Below are positions 1 to 11,782 of a stretch of 64,000 bases of DNA, in pieces (position 1 is the first letter of the stretch; every line of letters begins with the position of its first letter). The notes under the pieces were generated by a model. The model did no database searches. It saw only the letters and a program-made list of their open reading frames with translations, and had not been told where the DNA came from. Source of the DNA: Cryptomeria japonica (lineage: Eukaryota > Streptophyta > Pinopsida > Cupressales > Cupressaceae); the NCBI RefSeq assembly GCF_030272615.1, contig NC_081406.1, forward strand, positions 460,502,072 through 460,566,071, in the 5' to 3' direction. Position numbers and translations under genes: made by a program.

Positions 1-1095
1 GTGTTCAATGTTCTAGATTCTTCTCTACATTGCTCTGGAATTGCAATATATTGGTTTGCGTATTTGGGACGTTCATATGTGTGCTCAATTTAGATGGTTC
101 ATAATTTGGATATCCACAAGTGAATCTTTCAGTTTGTCAGTCTGTTTAATGCGTGTTCTTGAGGTTCAATATAATGATGATAAATATTATAGTAAGTGGT
201 GATGTTGCAGTTGTTGTTGTGGTAATTCACATTGCTTGTGGATGTTTTTAGATTGTTTTCTATTCATGTTGATGGTCTGCATTGATCATTGTGAACTTTA
301 TTGATCATTTTCTTGATCTGGTGGTTTTGTTTGATTAATGCGATATTCATGATGATTGTAGTGTGTTGGAGATGTTCATGGCTTAATTATTTGAGGTGTT
401 GTATGATCTAGGAGTTTATTTGGGTCTAGACTATGTCTTAGTCAACATTGTTTTGGTCTACATATTATGATGTAGTGTGCTCTTGTAATTTGTGATGAGT
501 GTTGAGATGACCTTGGAATATAGGTTGATGACTTGTATAAATAAATATAATAGTCATGTAATAAATTTATCTATGAGTGTATTTGAATGTGTGTCATCAA
601 ATAAAAGTGCAAGAAAGTGTTTTGATCTTTTGGAAGTGTGAAGAAGTTTGGCAAAGAAGATCATTCAATGTTCTTAACTAGAACTATAACCAAGCATCAG
701 AAGATGCTATTTCATCAGTTCATGATCCTTCAAATGTAATCCGAATGTTTTTGTAGGATAGTTAGGCTTCCTCAGGGTTGTAGCCCTTCTCAGGTTACGT
801 GGTTTGAGCAATGAGCTATAGGCAGTGTCCCTAAATGCATGTGCATTCCCCATTGTAATATTTTATTTACTCCTAAAAGGGTACTATCTCATTGTGGGTA
901 ATTTTCCACTGTGGTTTTTCCCTTAACCGAGTTTTCCACGTAAAAAATATTGGTATTATGTGTGTTATTGATATGGTGTTGATTTGTACTTTAACTGTTA
1001 ATTATCAGATCTCAATTTATGATTAAGTTGAGTAAAGTTTTTGTGCAAACTAATTCACCCCCCCCCCCTCTAAGTTTGTTGCCTTTTTTCTAACA
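1..1095 (+). repeat. Copia LTR, 3' part or solo LTR, entering from the left edge
   Basis: The 3' half has the signature seen in all Copia LTRs of this window: a GTGGTTTTTCCC block near 908, a TTTTCCACGT block near 930, and a TTCACCCCCCCCCC(T)CTAAG tract near 1054-1075, ending in ...CTAACA at 1095. No primer-binding site (TGGTATCAGAGC) follows the end. It is therefore either the 3' LTR of an element lying to the left or a solo LTR. No coding sequence is visible. The left boundary lies outside the window. Confidence 0.6.
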
Positions 1096-2773
1096 CCACA
1101 AGGTCGGGTGGAATTGAACAAATCACCATTGGTGACTGGTGGACATATTCACAAGCACCTTGAAGAGCTTATTCACCCTTATGGTTACTTTTTCTTCCTC
1201 TTTCTACATTGTTGGTTTTTTAAGTAAATGTAATTTGATTTGATCATTGTAATAATTGGAAAACTATGTATTAAGAACACTCCATATGGAGGATGATGTA
1301 ATGTAAACATATTGATATGATTTGAGTAGGCTTTAGTGGACCAATGTTGGAGCTAGCTACAACACATGACTATGTATGATTCTCTTTTTAGTTTTGATTG
1401 GTTTAAAGAGTCTAATATATTAATAGTGATAAATAATTACATAATCATTGAGGGAGAAAAATTGAGTCTAAAAATCTCCCCAAATAGTCCATCAAAAACA
1501 ATCTAATGTACCTAGGACAAAAGCACCCCCATCCATCAGGAATTTTTCCATTATATCACCCCATGATATCTAGCCTAAACAGTTACAAAACATATACATT
1601 CGGACTTGCAGTGAGCCACTTTTAGAAGACAAAATGAAACATGGTGTATATACTATAATAAAAAAACTTAATTTACTATCACAATTTCCTTACCTTTTGT
1701 GCATGGAGACACCCTTTGAGCACCAATTTATATGAACCTACATCCTAACGATTCTTAGTAGGGAAACCAATCCATAATGTTCTACTCGACTTCTTCATAG
1801 AGCCCATCGACCTGGCCTGTTTGTGCCATGAGAAGGAAGCAACATAAGCAGGAGCTAAGAACTTATCTAAGGACCCCATTTCTCTAGCTCCCACTATATT
1901 CTCCTTGCCTCCATTGCCTTCAAATAATCCTTCACACCCACCATGCCAACTTGTATTGAGGCCCTTAAGACCTCCTTATTATTGTTTGCACTCGAAATAA
2001 GGAAGGGGTGAAGGGGAGCATGAATTCACTCACCTGTAACCACATACCACCTGGAAGACAAACCCCTTCCCTTCAAATGGAATGGACATAAGAATCTAAA
2101 AATCCCCACAGCACTCCTCTATGAGGCAGCTATCCACCAACCATTTCACTATATCCTTTGCCTTCAATTCAAAACTCCAAGCAAAAAACATTGAGGTCAT
2201 AAATGCATTGCATATATATTTGAAAGAGAAATTAAGGTACTCATCACTAATTAAAATTAGGGTGGTTAACCAGCTCAAACACCACTTTTCCAAAATCCTA
2301 ACACTTCAAATAAAGTGATTTTCTTCATAATTTGACACTAGGCCTTGTAGGACAACAAACAGGGTTTTTCTAGCATAATTTCCCAACCAGGTCACAAAAC
2401 AAAAATATGATCACCATTTAGGATACCCTTTTTATAATTTTACAACATATATTGAAATAGATAGGGGTTACTTTGGCATGAAGGGATCCAAAAATTGATT
2501 GTCCTATTTCTTCACTAGACCTAATTAAGACAATAAATTGGGTTTTCCAGCCATAATTTTCAATGCAGGTGTGAAATAAAAAATGTAAACATGGTTTCAA
2601 ACACCCATTTGGACATTTTAAAATATATCTCAAAACCAAGGTAGGTTACTTTGTACAAAATTCTTTAAAACTTGATTGTTCTACTTCTTGAATAGACTTA
2701 GTTAGATAAATATTCATGCAAAGAAAAGAACAATCACCTATAACTTTCACAAATAAAAGAATTAGGAAAATTG
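1096..2773. other. Unassigned inter-element DNA
   Basis: No retroelement domain is recognised here. On the minus strand two open stretches (about 1690-1900 and 2096-2293) lack similarity to anything I know. They are accompanied by donor-like sites in minus orientation (CAG|GTGAGT near 2035 and AAAG|GTAAGG near 1695), so a decayed host gene fragment is possible but unproven. The right third holds the tandem repeat described separately, and the region ends where the next LTR begins. Confidence 0.3.
2331..2700. repeat. Two diverged tandem copies of a ~180-bp unit
   Basis: Copy one runs about 2331-2510 and copy two about 2511-2690. Shared landmarks in the same order are a GACAA(C/T)AAA..GGGTTTT block, a CATAATTT block, a ...TTACTTTG... 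block, and an ending (C)TTGATTGT(T/C)CTA(C/T)TTCTT followed by (A/C)TAGAC(C/T)TA. The copies differ at many positions, so the duplication is old. A third copy appears to start at about 2691. Confidence 0.55.
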
Positions 2774-3970
2774 TGTTGGATTGATGATGATAATAGAGTT
2801 GTAATAGGTTGAGTGATTAATTTATTTGTGTTGTCATTGATGGCAACCATTTTTTCTTAGTTATCTAAGTCTATTAGACCAACTAGTATAGCTTAACCGA
2901 TAGTGGAATCTTTCAGACAACAAAACTGCTAAGTTGTCATCAAACCAATAAACAAGAATAAAGCAATGATCAAGCAACCAGTATGGAAGATTGGAGAATA
3001 GTTAGATGTTGCGGTTTTGAACATATGTTTATGACATTGGCATGGAGTCTTTGATTGGAACCGCATCAACAGATTGAGAGTATCAAGCAAGTTATGATCG
3101 GAAGAACAGTCACAGGCAGGAAGAACAGAGAACTGGTAAAGAAGAGTTACTTTGATTGGTTACTGGTAGAGTTTATATTATATTTTTTATTTATGTTTTG
3201 TTGGATGATATAAGTAAAGTGTAATGAGTGGAAAAATGAGTAAGGTGACTAGATTCAATGAACCTATGGAATTGTTCCAAGGTTCTTAGCCAACTTAACA
3301 GAGTCTTTATAAGGAGATGAAAGTCATAAGATTTCATGGATCAAGAGTGAGAATTTGATCATGTGGTGGAAGAAGGAGTTAGGTTTTGATGTTTATTCGA
3401 TGATAGAAGTTAAGCAGAAGTGGATCTAATCAGGTATAGAGATGCTAACAATAGATCAGTCAAACTTGTTGTTCCTTAATAGTTGGAGCAAGAAAATCCT
3501 CTCACAAGGACACTCCTAACATGGTGCGGTAGGATCCTAACATGTCCAAAGGTTAAAATCCTCTAACAAGATGACACATTAGCTTATTTTTTGTAAATCC
3601 TCTAGCAAGGTAGCTCCTAATAGGGTTGGGTCCTAATAGGCCTTATTGTAATAGCTCTTAACTAGGATAAAGTACTCTTAACTAGGTGTCACCCCTAACA
3701 GGGTGTTGTATGACCTTAACTGGTCAGATCTCTATTCTATAGATAGTTGATCCTTAAGGGTACTAATTACCACCATGGTTTTTCCCATTTGGGTTTCCAC
3801 GTGAAAAATCATTGTGTTAGGGTTTGCATGCTTTGTTGGATATTTTATTTTGTGGTTATATTTCTTACATGGATATTGATTTTTTCAGATTGGTGAAACT
3901 TGTTATCAAATTTATTAAGTTTTTTCTTGCACTGATTCACCCCCCCTCTTAGTGCCTTATAAGTTTATAA
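2774..3970 (+). repeat. Copia 5' LTR (element 1)
   Basis: It starts TGTTGGATTG and ends just before a Copia primer-binding site. It carries the family landmarks: CACCATGGTTTTTCCC near 3771, TTTCCACGTG near 3796, and TTCACCCCCCCTCTTAG near 3939-3955. Length is about 1.2 kb. The exact 3' end (around 3970) is not a clean CA terminus, so it is approximate. No matching 3' LTR in the same orientation follows the short gag, so the element is truncated. Confidence 0.7.
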
Positions 3971-3972
3971 AT

Positions 3973-3984
3973 TGGTATCAGAGC
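3973..3984 (+). other. Primer-binding site, initiator tRNA-Met type
   Basis: TGGTATCAGAGC matches the 3' end of plant initiator tRNA-Met, the standard minus-strand primer of plant Copia elements. It lies a few bases downstream of the LTR and about 60 bases upstream of gag, which fixes the element's plus orientation. Confidence 0.85.
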
Positions 3985-4047
3985 CTAATTCCCTTAAGGC
4001 TTAACCACTTGAGAAGGATCTTTAAGGATAACATGGGTGAAGGTTGA

Positions 4048-5342
4048 ATGAGTTACAGAGAGATTTTAAATAGACTTGCAGAATATGAAGAAGCCTATAA
4101 TGAACTAAAGGTCAAGTACAAAGATTCATTAGCTAAGAGAAAAGAGTTGGCTAAGCAGTTGTTGGAACTCAATGAAAATAGTTCATCTGAGGAAGCAAAC
4201 ATTGATGCCTTGGATAATGAGGTGGAAAAGATGAATGATAAAAATTCAAGTGTGAGGAGAGAGCTGGAAGCCCTTACCATAAGGATGAGCCAAGAGTTGG
4301 AAGCTAGGAGAACAGATGAAGAAAAAATAAGAGATCAGGAGCATAAGATCGTTAAGATGAACCAAGAGATTAGTAACCTGCATGCACATCTTCATGAGGA
4401 AAAAGAAGAAAAAGAGGAGACACAAGTTGATCTAGACATGGCTATGTGTCTTAAAGAAAGTCTTACAAAGAAGAATGAGGAGCTTACCAAGGAGTCGGCT
4501 GATGCTAATGAGTTACTAGCTAAACTCAACAAGAGCACTATTATGCTTGATGAGAAGATTCATACACAAAGGAATAATGGAGATACACATGGCTTCAGAT
4601 ACGCAACCTTTGAACAAAAAGAGTCATCTAGTACCAAGGACAACATGCATGAAGCCAAATCAACACCAAAGACCAAGAATATCACCGATAAGAGAACCTA
4701 CAAACCAGTATGTTTTAACTATCATAAAGTAGGTCATACTACCAATGTTTGTAGAAGTAGATCCAGTGCTTTTGATGGATACAGACCTAATGCATGTCAA
4801 GGTTATAAGCCTATTACTTTTGATGGATATTGCTTCAGTTGCAACAAGTATGGGCATAGAGATGTTGAGTGCAGGTCAAGAGTGATCAATCAGAGATCTT
4901 ACATGAATCTGAGGTCTAATGGTGAATGGAAAAGATATTACAGATCGAAGAAACCCTACTTAATTGCAAGAGACCTTATGTGAACCGGTCTAGTCCTTAT
5001 GAAATGAAGAATGGATGGAATGTGACATGTTCAATCTATCACAACTATGGTCATATTGCTATGAACTACCAAAGAAGAACTGTTAGAGGCAATGCTAGAC
5101 CCTGGAGAGCATCTGGAATGGCATGGTTCCATTGTCACAAACTGGGACACCTTGGAAGGTTTTGTAAAGATAGAATGAACCAACCGGTTAATCTATTCAT
5201 TGACCAGAAAGGAAATAAGAAGGTAGATGTGGAAGAAACTATAAGAGAGATGAATAAGATACGAGGGAAGAGAAGTGAGGAGAAACCATCAAAGGACTAC
5301 AATTATTCACCTAGTGTGGAGAATCCCTCACTAGTAAACTAA
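4048..5342 (+). pseudogene. Copia gag with an array of zinc knuckles (frameshifted)
   Basis: Nucleocapsid/capsid protein of the element starting at 2774. The first frame (4048-4983, 311 codons) is highly charged and likely coiled coil over residues about 1-180, followed by two CCHC knuckles: CFNYHKVGHTTNVC, whose second Cys is Tyr, and CFSCNKYGHRDVEC, which is canonical. A frame change at about 4926-4983 leads to the second frame, which ends at 5342 with two more knuckle-like motifs: CSIYHNYGHIAMNY, degenerate, and WFHCHKLGHLGRFC, which lacks its first Cys. Four knuckles are more than the usual one or two of Copia gag. No capsid domain of the type seen in the other Copia gags here was recognised. 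A short upstream ATG (4032) is followed by a stop. Protease and polymerase are missing. Confidence 0.65.
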
Positions 5343-5724
5343 GCTATGTATGTAGCTTACAGGGAGCGGATTATCAGATCCATTTCCAAACCCCCTAAAT
5401 GTTGTGCGGTAAGTAAAATCTGCATACTTTGATGCATTATGTTGTTATGAAGTGATTTTCTGATCAAACTGATATATTTTAATGTTTCATGTGAGTTGGT
5501 AACAAGTTTTAGGGTTGAATAGTGATTAGGGTAAGTTCAATTGGTATTGCATTAAATGCAGTTGAATAAAAAGCTATTTTACAGTTTCATTTCTCACCTT
5601 GCATTTTCATGAGCACATTTGGAGAGCAACAAAAACACAAAAGAGAGTTTGATTGTTTCTTTGGTGAACTTGTTAGCGGATTGAGAAGATTTATGGAGAA
5701 GGGAATTAGAGAGAGTGCATTCTT
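5343..5724. other. Junction segment between two opposed Copia relics
   Basis: No domain is recognised. It links the end of a plus-strand gag to the C-terminal end of a minus-strand RNase H. On the minus strand, similarity to the Copia polyprotein stops near 5725, just after the ...NFLKEKVE block. An unrelated 73-codon open stretch covers 5609-5830 on the plus strand, but its 3' part is antisense to RNase H, so I do not call it a gene. Confidence 0.4.
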
Positions 5725-8700
5725 TGCTTCAACCTTTTCTTTCAAGAAATTATACCTTATAGAAATGTGTTTCTATTTAGAAGGAAATACCAGATTCTTT
5801 GACATATCAATAGAAGTAGTATTATCATAGTGAATAACAATAGGCTCATCATAACTTACCCTTATATCTTTCAACATTTGTTTCATCCATAAAATCTCAG
5901 TACAATTGGTTGTAGTAGCTACATATTTCGCTTCAGAAGTACACAATGAAGTGCATGATTGTTTCTTACTAAGCCATGAAACCAACTTTTTTTCAAGAAA
6001 GAATGCACCACTAGGAGTGCTCTTCTGGTCATCCACATCTCCTGCCCAATCAGAGTCTGTATAGGCACATAGTCTGAAATCATCATTCTTTGGATACCAT
6101 AACCCAAAGTTTTTTGTACCTGCCAAATATCTGAATATCCTCTTAATGACAATATCATGGGTTCCTCTAGGACCTGATTGAAATTTGGAAGCAATACAAA
6201 CAACATTCATTATATAAGGTCTAGTCTGAGCTAAGTACAACAATCCACCAATCATTGATTTGTATCTACTTGGATTTAGTTTAGGAGATTCATCATCCTT
6301 TGACAATTTGCAACCGATTATCGTAGGAGTACTGTCAGGTTTAGAATTCTCAAGTCCAAATTTCTTAAGAAATTCCTTCACATACTTAGTTTGACAAATG
6401 AAAATACCTTTATCAGTCTGAGTAATCTACAAACATAAGAAAAAATTCATCTCACCAATCATAGACATTTCAAATTCATTCTTCATATCATCAACAAATT
6501 TCATACATAGACTTTGTTCACCTCCAAAAAAGATATCATCAACAAAGACTTCAATAATTAATATGTCATGATGATCAATTTTATAACATAGGTTACCGTC
6601 AGCATTACCTTTGCTAAAACTAAGCTTTGAAAGATATCTATCCAATCTAGTATACCATGCTCTAGGAGCTTGTTTTAATCCATATAAAGCTTTCTTCAAC
6701 CTGCAAACCATGTCCTTATCTTCTAATAAAGAAAATCCATCGGGTTTCTCAATTTAGACTTCCTCCTCAAGATCCTCATTTATAAATGCACATTTGACAT
6801 CCATCTGATATACTTTGTAGTTCTTGTGTGCAACATAGGCAAGAAATAGTCTTATCGCTTCAATTATTGCAACCAAAATATAAGTAATCAACTCCTTCTT
6901 CCTGTAAATAACCTTTTCAAACCAATATAGACTTGTTTCTTACAATTTGACCTTCCTCATTTAATTGGTTCCTAAAAACCCATTTAGTTTCAATAATAGT
7001 CTCATCTTTAGGTCTGGGAACTAATTCCCATGTCTTATTCTTTTCTATCTTATCTAATTATTTTTCCATTGCTTTCATCCAATTTTCATTTTACTTGCTT
7101 CAATAAATAATTCTAGTTCAATTTGATAAATTAAACATACCTCTTCAGCAACTAACCTTCTTCTAGTCATCACACCTTTCCTTTAATCTCCAATGAGCTA
7201 ATCTTTATAATGATTTAGTTTCACATACTTGGGAGTCTTTGAATTTTCTTGAATTACTGACTCTTTCTGTTGTTCAATAGTCATTGTTGAATTTTCTGAT
7301 GTTGTTCGAGTCACTAGTTCAATGCTTTGGATAGATTCTTTCATTATCAGTTATGGTTTGATAAATTCATCTTCTGGTCCATAGTCATATGATTTGATCT
7401 GATTACTGTCTTCCTCATACACCTTAACATTTATGCTCTCCATTCTTCTATTCAATATTTTGTTATATCTATATGTTTTACTCTTAGTACTATAACCAAA
7501 AAATATTTCTTCATCTCTTCTAGGATAAAATTTTCCTAATGCATCATCTCTTCTAATGTAGCATTTACTTCCAAAATTTCTGAAATATCTAATAGTAGGA
7601 GTATGACCAAACCATAATTCATAAGGAGTCTTACCAGTATCACCTTTTATGTGTACTATATTGAAAGTGTATACCTTAGTATTGATAGCTTCCATCCAAT
7701 AGATATCAGGCAATTTAGCTTCAATCATCATTGTCCTTGTAGTATCCAATATGGTTATATTCTTTCTTTCCACTAATCCATTCTATTGAGGAGTTCTAGG
7801 TGTAGAAAGTTGTCTTTTGATTTCGTTATTTCCAAAAAAGTTTTTAAACTCACTGGATGTAAACTCACCGCCTTGATCTGATCTTAAACACTTTATCTTC
7901 AGTCATGTCTTAGTCTCAATAATAGCTTTGAAGACTTTAAAGTTCTCAAGCACTTCTGATTTTTCTTTTAAAAATACAACCCATGTCATTCTAGAATAGT
8001 CATCATTAACATAAATATCTATCACCTTGAAAAAATTTAGTCCTTGTCGGTCCACATAGATCAGTATGAATAAGATCAACAATTTCATTTGATTTATCAT
8101 GTATTCTTCTAAAAGAAGTTCTAACTCGCCTACCCATTTGACATTCTCTACATATAGGATTAAGAGGTTTAACAATCTTCGGAAAATCTATGACATCCTA
8201 TGTTGAACTGATCTTCACAATGCAATCAAAATTTACACGATACATCCTCTTATGCCAAACCAACTTTCATCAATCTAAGAAATCAAACAAGCCTTCTCAT
8301 CGGAGGTTGAATGAAGGATTTTTCCTTTGGTCTAGGTTCCGGAAGCAATTTCCAATCCAGATCTATTGATGATCTTGCATTTTCCATCCTTGAATTGCAA
8401 ATAAAATCCTCTATCCACCATCTGACCTACACGTAAAAGGGTTTTCTTTAAGCCTTCAACATAGTACAAATTATTAGTATTAGTCTTACCATCCAATGAT
8501 ATTGTTCCTTTGCCTTTCGTCCTACATGCCTTGTTGTCTCCAAATCTGACTAGTTCTCCATCAAATTCTTGTAGTGTTAAAAAATTTCTCTTGTCACCGG
8601 TCATGTGATCTGAGCAGCCACTATCTATAACCCATTCATCATTTTCTTTAATTTTAGTAGCTAAAGCCTTCTCGTCAATATGAGTTGGTTCAATGACAAG
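5725..8700 (-). pseudogene. Decayed Copia pol (protease, integrase, RT, RNase H)
   Basis: Minus-strand polyprotein relic. Protease motif WVIDSGCSDHMTG lies near 8600-8640. Integrase core follows at about 8230-7330, keeping the GKTPYELWFGHTP and SKCYIRRDD blocks; its zinc-binding part is damaged (WHKRMYRVNF where the relatives have LCHVNF). RT appears at about 7330-6385 with the KALYGLKQAPRAWY block and the FVDDI catalytic motif at about 6530. RNase H covers 6381-5773 with YTDSDWAGDVDD and VSWLSKKQSC. Most pieces keep one reading frame but are split by many stops, including TAA within the EEEV-IEKPDG block and a stop near 6427. Similarity ends near 5725, so the RNase H C-terminus and the 3' LTR are missing. 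Confidence 0.8.
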
Positions 8701-9656
8701 TTCAGGAGAATCATCCTTGATAACAATAAAGACTCAATCTTTACTGGAGCTTCCATTACTGGTTTCACTTATAGGTTCATCATTGTCATCATCAGTAATG
8801 CCAAAATCATCATAACCAACATAATAACATGCTTTATCCTTATTCCTTCTAAGTCTAGGTCTACTCTGATATTCAGGATTAGGCTTATAACTCCTCACAA
8901 ATCTTTCATCATTCCTAGCAGCTCTTTCAGGACATCTAGAAGAAAAATGAACAATATTATTGCATGAAAAACATTTAAAAGGGACTTTTCCTTCATACTT
9001 ACTTCCATCTGGTCCCTTAGGAATTCTTCTAGCAATCAGGGCTTCCAACTCTTCAAGTTCTTGCTCTTCTCTTTCAATGTCCTCCAAATATTTAGCATAC
9101 AACTCCTTCCAATCTATCTTCTACTTACTAGAGGCAAATGCTTTAAATGCAGTTTCAGTCTTAGTAGCACTTCAAACTCCAAGTTCCTCAAGCTCAAAAG
9201 CAGTCAATTTCCCAAGTAATGTATCTCTAGTAAAAGGGGAACTTGACATTGTTTGGAGTTCATTAATTACGACAACCTTCATATCTCACCTAGACACCTT
9301 CAAGTTTTGCAATCTTTACTGCTTGGTCACCTTCATAAATATTTTCAAGCTTAAACCAAATCTACTTTGCATTCTCCAACTCTATGACATTCAATAGCTT
9401 TTCATCAGATAGGGCACTCAACAATGATTATTTTTCTCTAACATCATTTCCATCTCTTCTGTTCATCAATAGATGTTGGTGTTCTAGAATCAGGATCCTG
9501 AGGTATATACCATTTCTCCATTGTCTCCCAAACTCCATTTCGAATACATCTCAAATGAATCTTCATTCACTCCTTCCATATTTTATAATTTGTACCATCA
9601 AATCTAGGACTCTCCTTCTGATAGGGGTTGAATGTAGAACTTGATGCTAATGCCAT
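8701..9656 (-). pseudogene. Decayed Copia gag
   Basis: The start ATG (9656-9654) lies 42 bases inside the primer-binding site and opens with MALASSSTFNPYQKESPRFDGTNYKIW in interrupted form, the usual N-terminal FDGTNY-W signature of Copia gag. An in-frame stop follows soon after. The zinc knuckle is CFSCNNIVHFSSRC (about 8930-8975) with the conserved Gly replaced by Val. The gag start and the downstream pol are in different frames, so at least one frameshift lies within gag. The Glu-rich EDIEREEQELEELEAL stretch before the knuckle matches the related element at 16534-23207, whose gag has EELEELEAL in the same place. Confidence 0.7.
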
Positions 9657-9697
9657 CAAATCTCCTCAACCAGTAAATATTTTACAGAGATAACCTT

Positions 9698-9709
9698 GCT
9701 CTGATACCA
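9698..9709 (-). other. Primer-binding site, initiator tRNA-Met type
   Basis: The plus strand reads GCTCTGATACCA, the reverse complement of the Copia PBS. It lies two bases from the LTR edge at 9712, and fixes the minus orientation of the 5725-10001 element. Confidence 0.85.
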
Positions 9710-9711
9710 AT

Positions 9712-10001
9712 TGTTGGAATGAAATTATATTGGTAGAAAACTGAGAGGGGGGTGAATCAATTTTCTCACAAGTATGGCAGTTAATGCAAATTATAAGATT
9801 TATACTGAAGAACAACACAATGAAAGATAAAGCATGAAAGAACAGTAAACATGACACCAATATTTTGACATGGAAAACCCGGTAAAGGGAAAAAACATTG
9901 TGGTAAACCCTACCCACAACTAGATAATACTTATGTAGTAGTATGTGAAATAATTACAATGGGGATTACACTTGCAATCAGGCCAAGAGCCTAGAGCTCA
10001 T
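9712..10001 (-). repeat. Truncated Copia 5' LTR
   Basis: It starts TGTTGGAATG on the plus strand, so the LTR ends in CCAACA on its own strand. It carries the reverse-complement landmarks GAGAGGGGGGTGAATCA near 9745 and the AAACCC..GGGAAAAA..GTGG block near 9875-9905. It stops after CTAGAGCTCA at 10001, exactly where another LTR (TGTTGGCATTG, plus strand) begins. The related LTRs at 16534 and 22150 continue past this CTAGAGCTCA point. The LTR was therefore cut by the insertion at 10002. Confidence 0.7.
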
Positions 10002-11709
10002 TGTTGGCATTGTATTTTCATTGATGTCAACCAGTATGTATAACATGTCACCAATATGGTTGGTTACCGGTATGCAAGGTGAATGCAAGATGCAAGATGT
10101 TACCAGCATGGATGTTCACCGGTAACTCAACATGACCACCGGTAAGAAAGCATAATACAATAGAGAAGAGTGTAATCCACCATAGGCATGATTATAAGGA
10201 TGTGCATTAATGACATATTTTACTCAAGGATAATACCAGTATGAAGGCAAGTGTAATATCACTGGTAAATAGACTTAGTGGAAGAATTGGTGTGTCTGAT
10301 GAAAAGTCAAGTCGAACCACCGACATAATAGAGGAAAGAAGGCATGAAGGATAACCGGTATGGTGACATGTACCAACATGGTTAGTGAACCGGTGAGCAA
10401 GCACTCATAATATTTCTTGGTTGGTGAATGAATCTAAACCAGCTCAGTGGACTAAATAGAGGTGGATGCCAACAAGGATGATAGGTGGATACCAAGTGGC
10501 AAGCATCCAGAGGTCGGTGAAGTGTCCATCAATGTGGTAGGTGATGAGCAGGTCATCTTTAAATAAGGAACTTGTAAACCAAGGGTCAATGACAAAAGAT
10601 GTGCAGCTCAAGGAAGATCAAGATGTAGAATATTTTTTATGTAAACCAAGCAAGACAATCCAATCTTCATTCTCATTGGTTGAAGGAAGCAACTTAGGCA
10701 TTAATGGTGATTGACATAGCAAAGTCAAAAAATAAGTTGCAGGTTGCTAAATATAGAAAGTGTGTATAGATGTCATAAGAAAAATAGTAGTGATGTTTGA
10801 TCTACTATAGATCATCAATCAAAGAGATGAGATCCAATCAGATTTGATACGGATTGAGTTGTTGGAGAAAATCCCTAGCGTGCCATCGTTTGAACTCTAG
10901 TCTTAGCGGGAAAGCCAAGTACAAATATGCAGACCAAAAATGAAAGAAGATGATGCTAGATGTCGGAAAAGACAAAGTAACTGGGAGAGAAAAGAGTGAT
11001 TAAAGAGAAGATCAAAAGCATATAAGTGTTGGAGTTGACTGAAAGAAAAGTAGAATTGGTAAGAGGGTTTATTAGAGGTTTTACTAGTAAGATTAGAGCA
11101 ACCGACAAGATACAAGAAAGGATAAAATTTGTGTGAACCGGGAAGGGAGATTCAAGAAGAAAGTTGTTGAAGGTGAAGGAGAAAAGAGAGTGTACCGGTG
11201 GAGGTCATGCAAGATAGAATGAGGGTGAAAAGGATATAAATAGAGGACAGCGAACCAGTAGAGAACTGAGCAGAGGACAATTGGTAGAGAAGAATTAAAT
11301 TAGTGACATATTTAGATTGCAAGTGTTACAAAACTTATTTGTAACAAGACTATAACTATTGTATTGTTTATGATCATTGTGATCACTGAGTTGGAGCTCG
11401 GTGCAGGGGTTGGTGCTCCTTGGGTTGGTTCCCTAAATATTGTAACTCTGTTTATGGTGAGGCTGGATTGGAGCAGTAGAATCCAATAGAATTTGTCACT
11501 GAGGTTTTTCCCACATTGGGTTTTTCTCGTATATCCGATGTTATGTGTTGTGTTTCCTTGTGTGTTTGCATTTGATCACTTTCCTTATCTCACCATTATA
11601 TCCTCCTTGTGTTTGATTTGCTAACCGGTACCAAGATTTATATTTAAAAGGTTTATAATATTGGGAACCACTGATTGACCCCCCTCTCAGTGGTACATTG
11701 TGTTCAAAA
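10002..11709 (+). repeat. Copia 5' LTR (family H), ~1.7 kb
   Basis: It starts TGTTGGCATTGTATTTTC and ends near 11709, two bases before a PBS. It contains many ACCGGT-type words, the GAGGTTTTTCCC block near 11500 and TTGACCCCCCTCTCAGTGG at about 11674-11692. A second copy of this LTR family lies in the opposite orientation from 12690. It is bounded on the left by a truncated LTR of another family, so it is the younger insertion there. Confidence 0.75.
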
Positions 11710-11711
11710 AT

Positions 11712-11723
11712 TAGTATCAGAGC
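11712..11723 (+). other. Primer-binding site with one change
   Basis: TAGTATCAGAGC differs from the usual TGGTATCAGAGC by one base (G to A). It sits immediately downstream of the family H LTR and about 60 bases upstream of gag. Confidence 0.7.
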
Positions 11724-11782
11724 CTAGGTTCTCGATCATATAAGTTTTCTCTATCTTGGGTAAATTCTCGTGTTAGAACACA

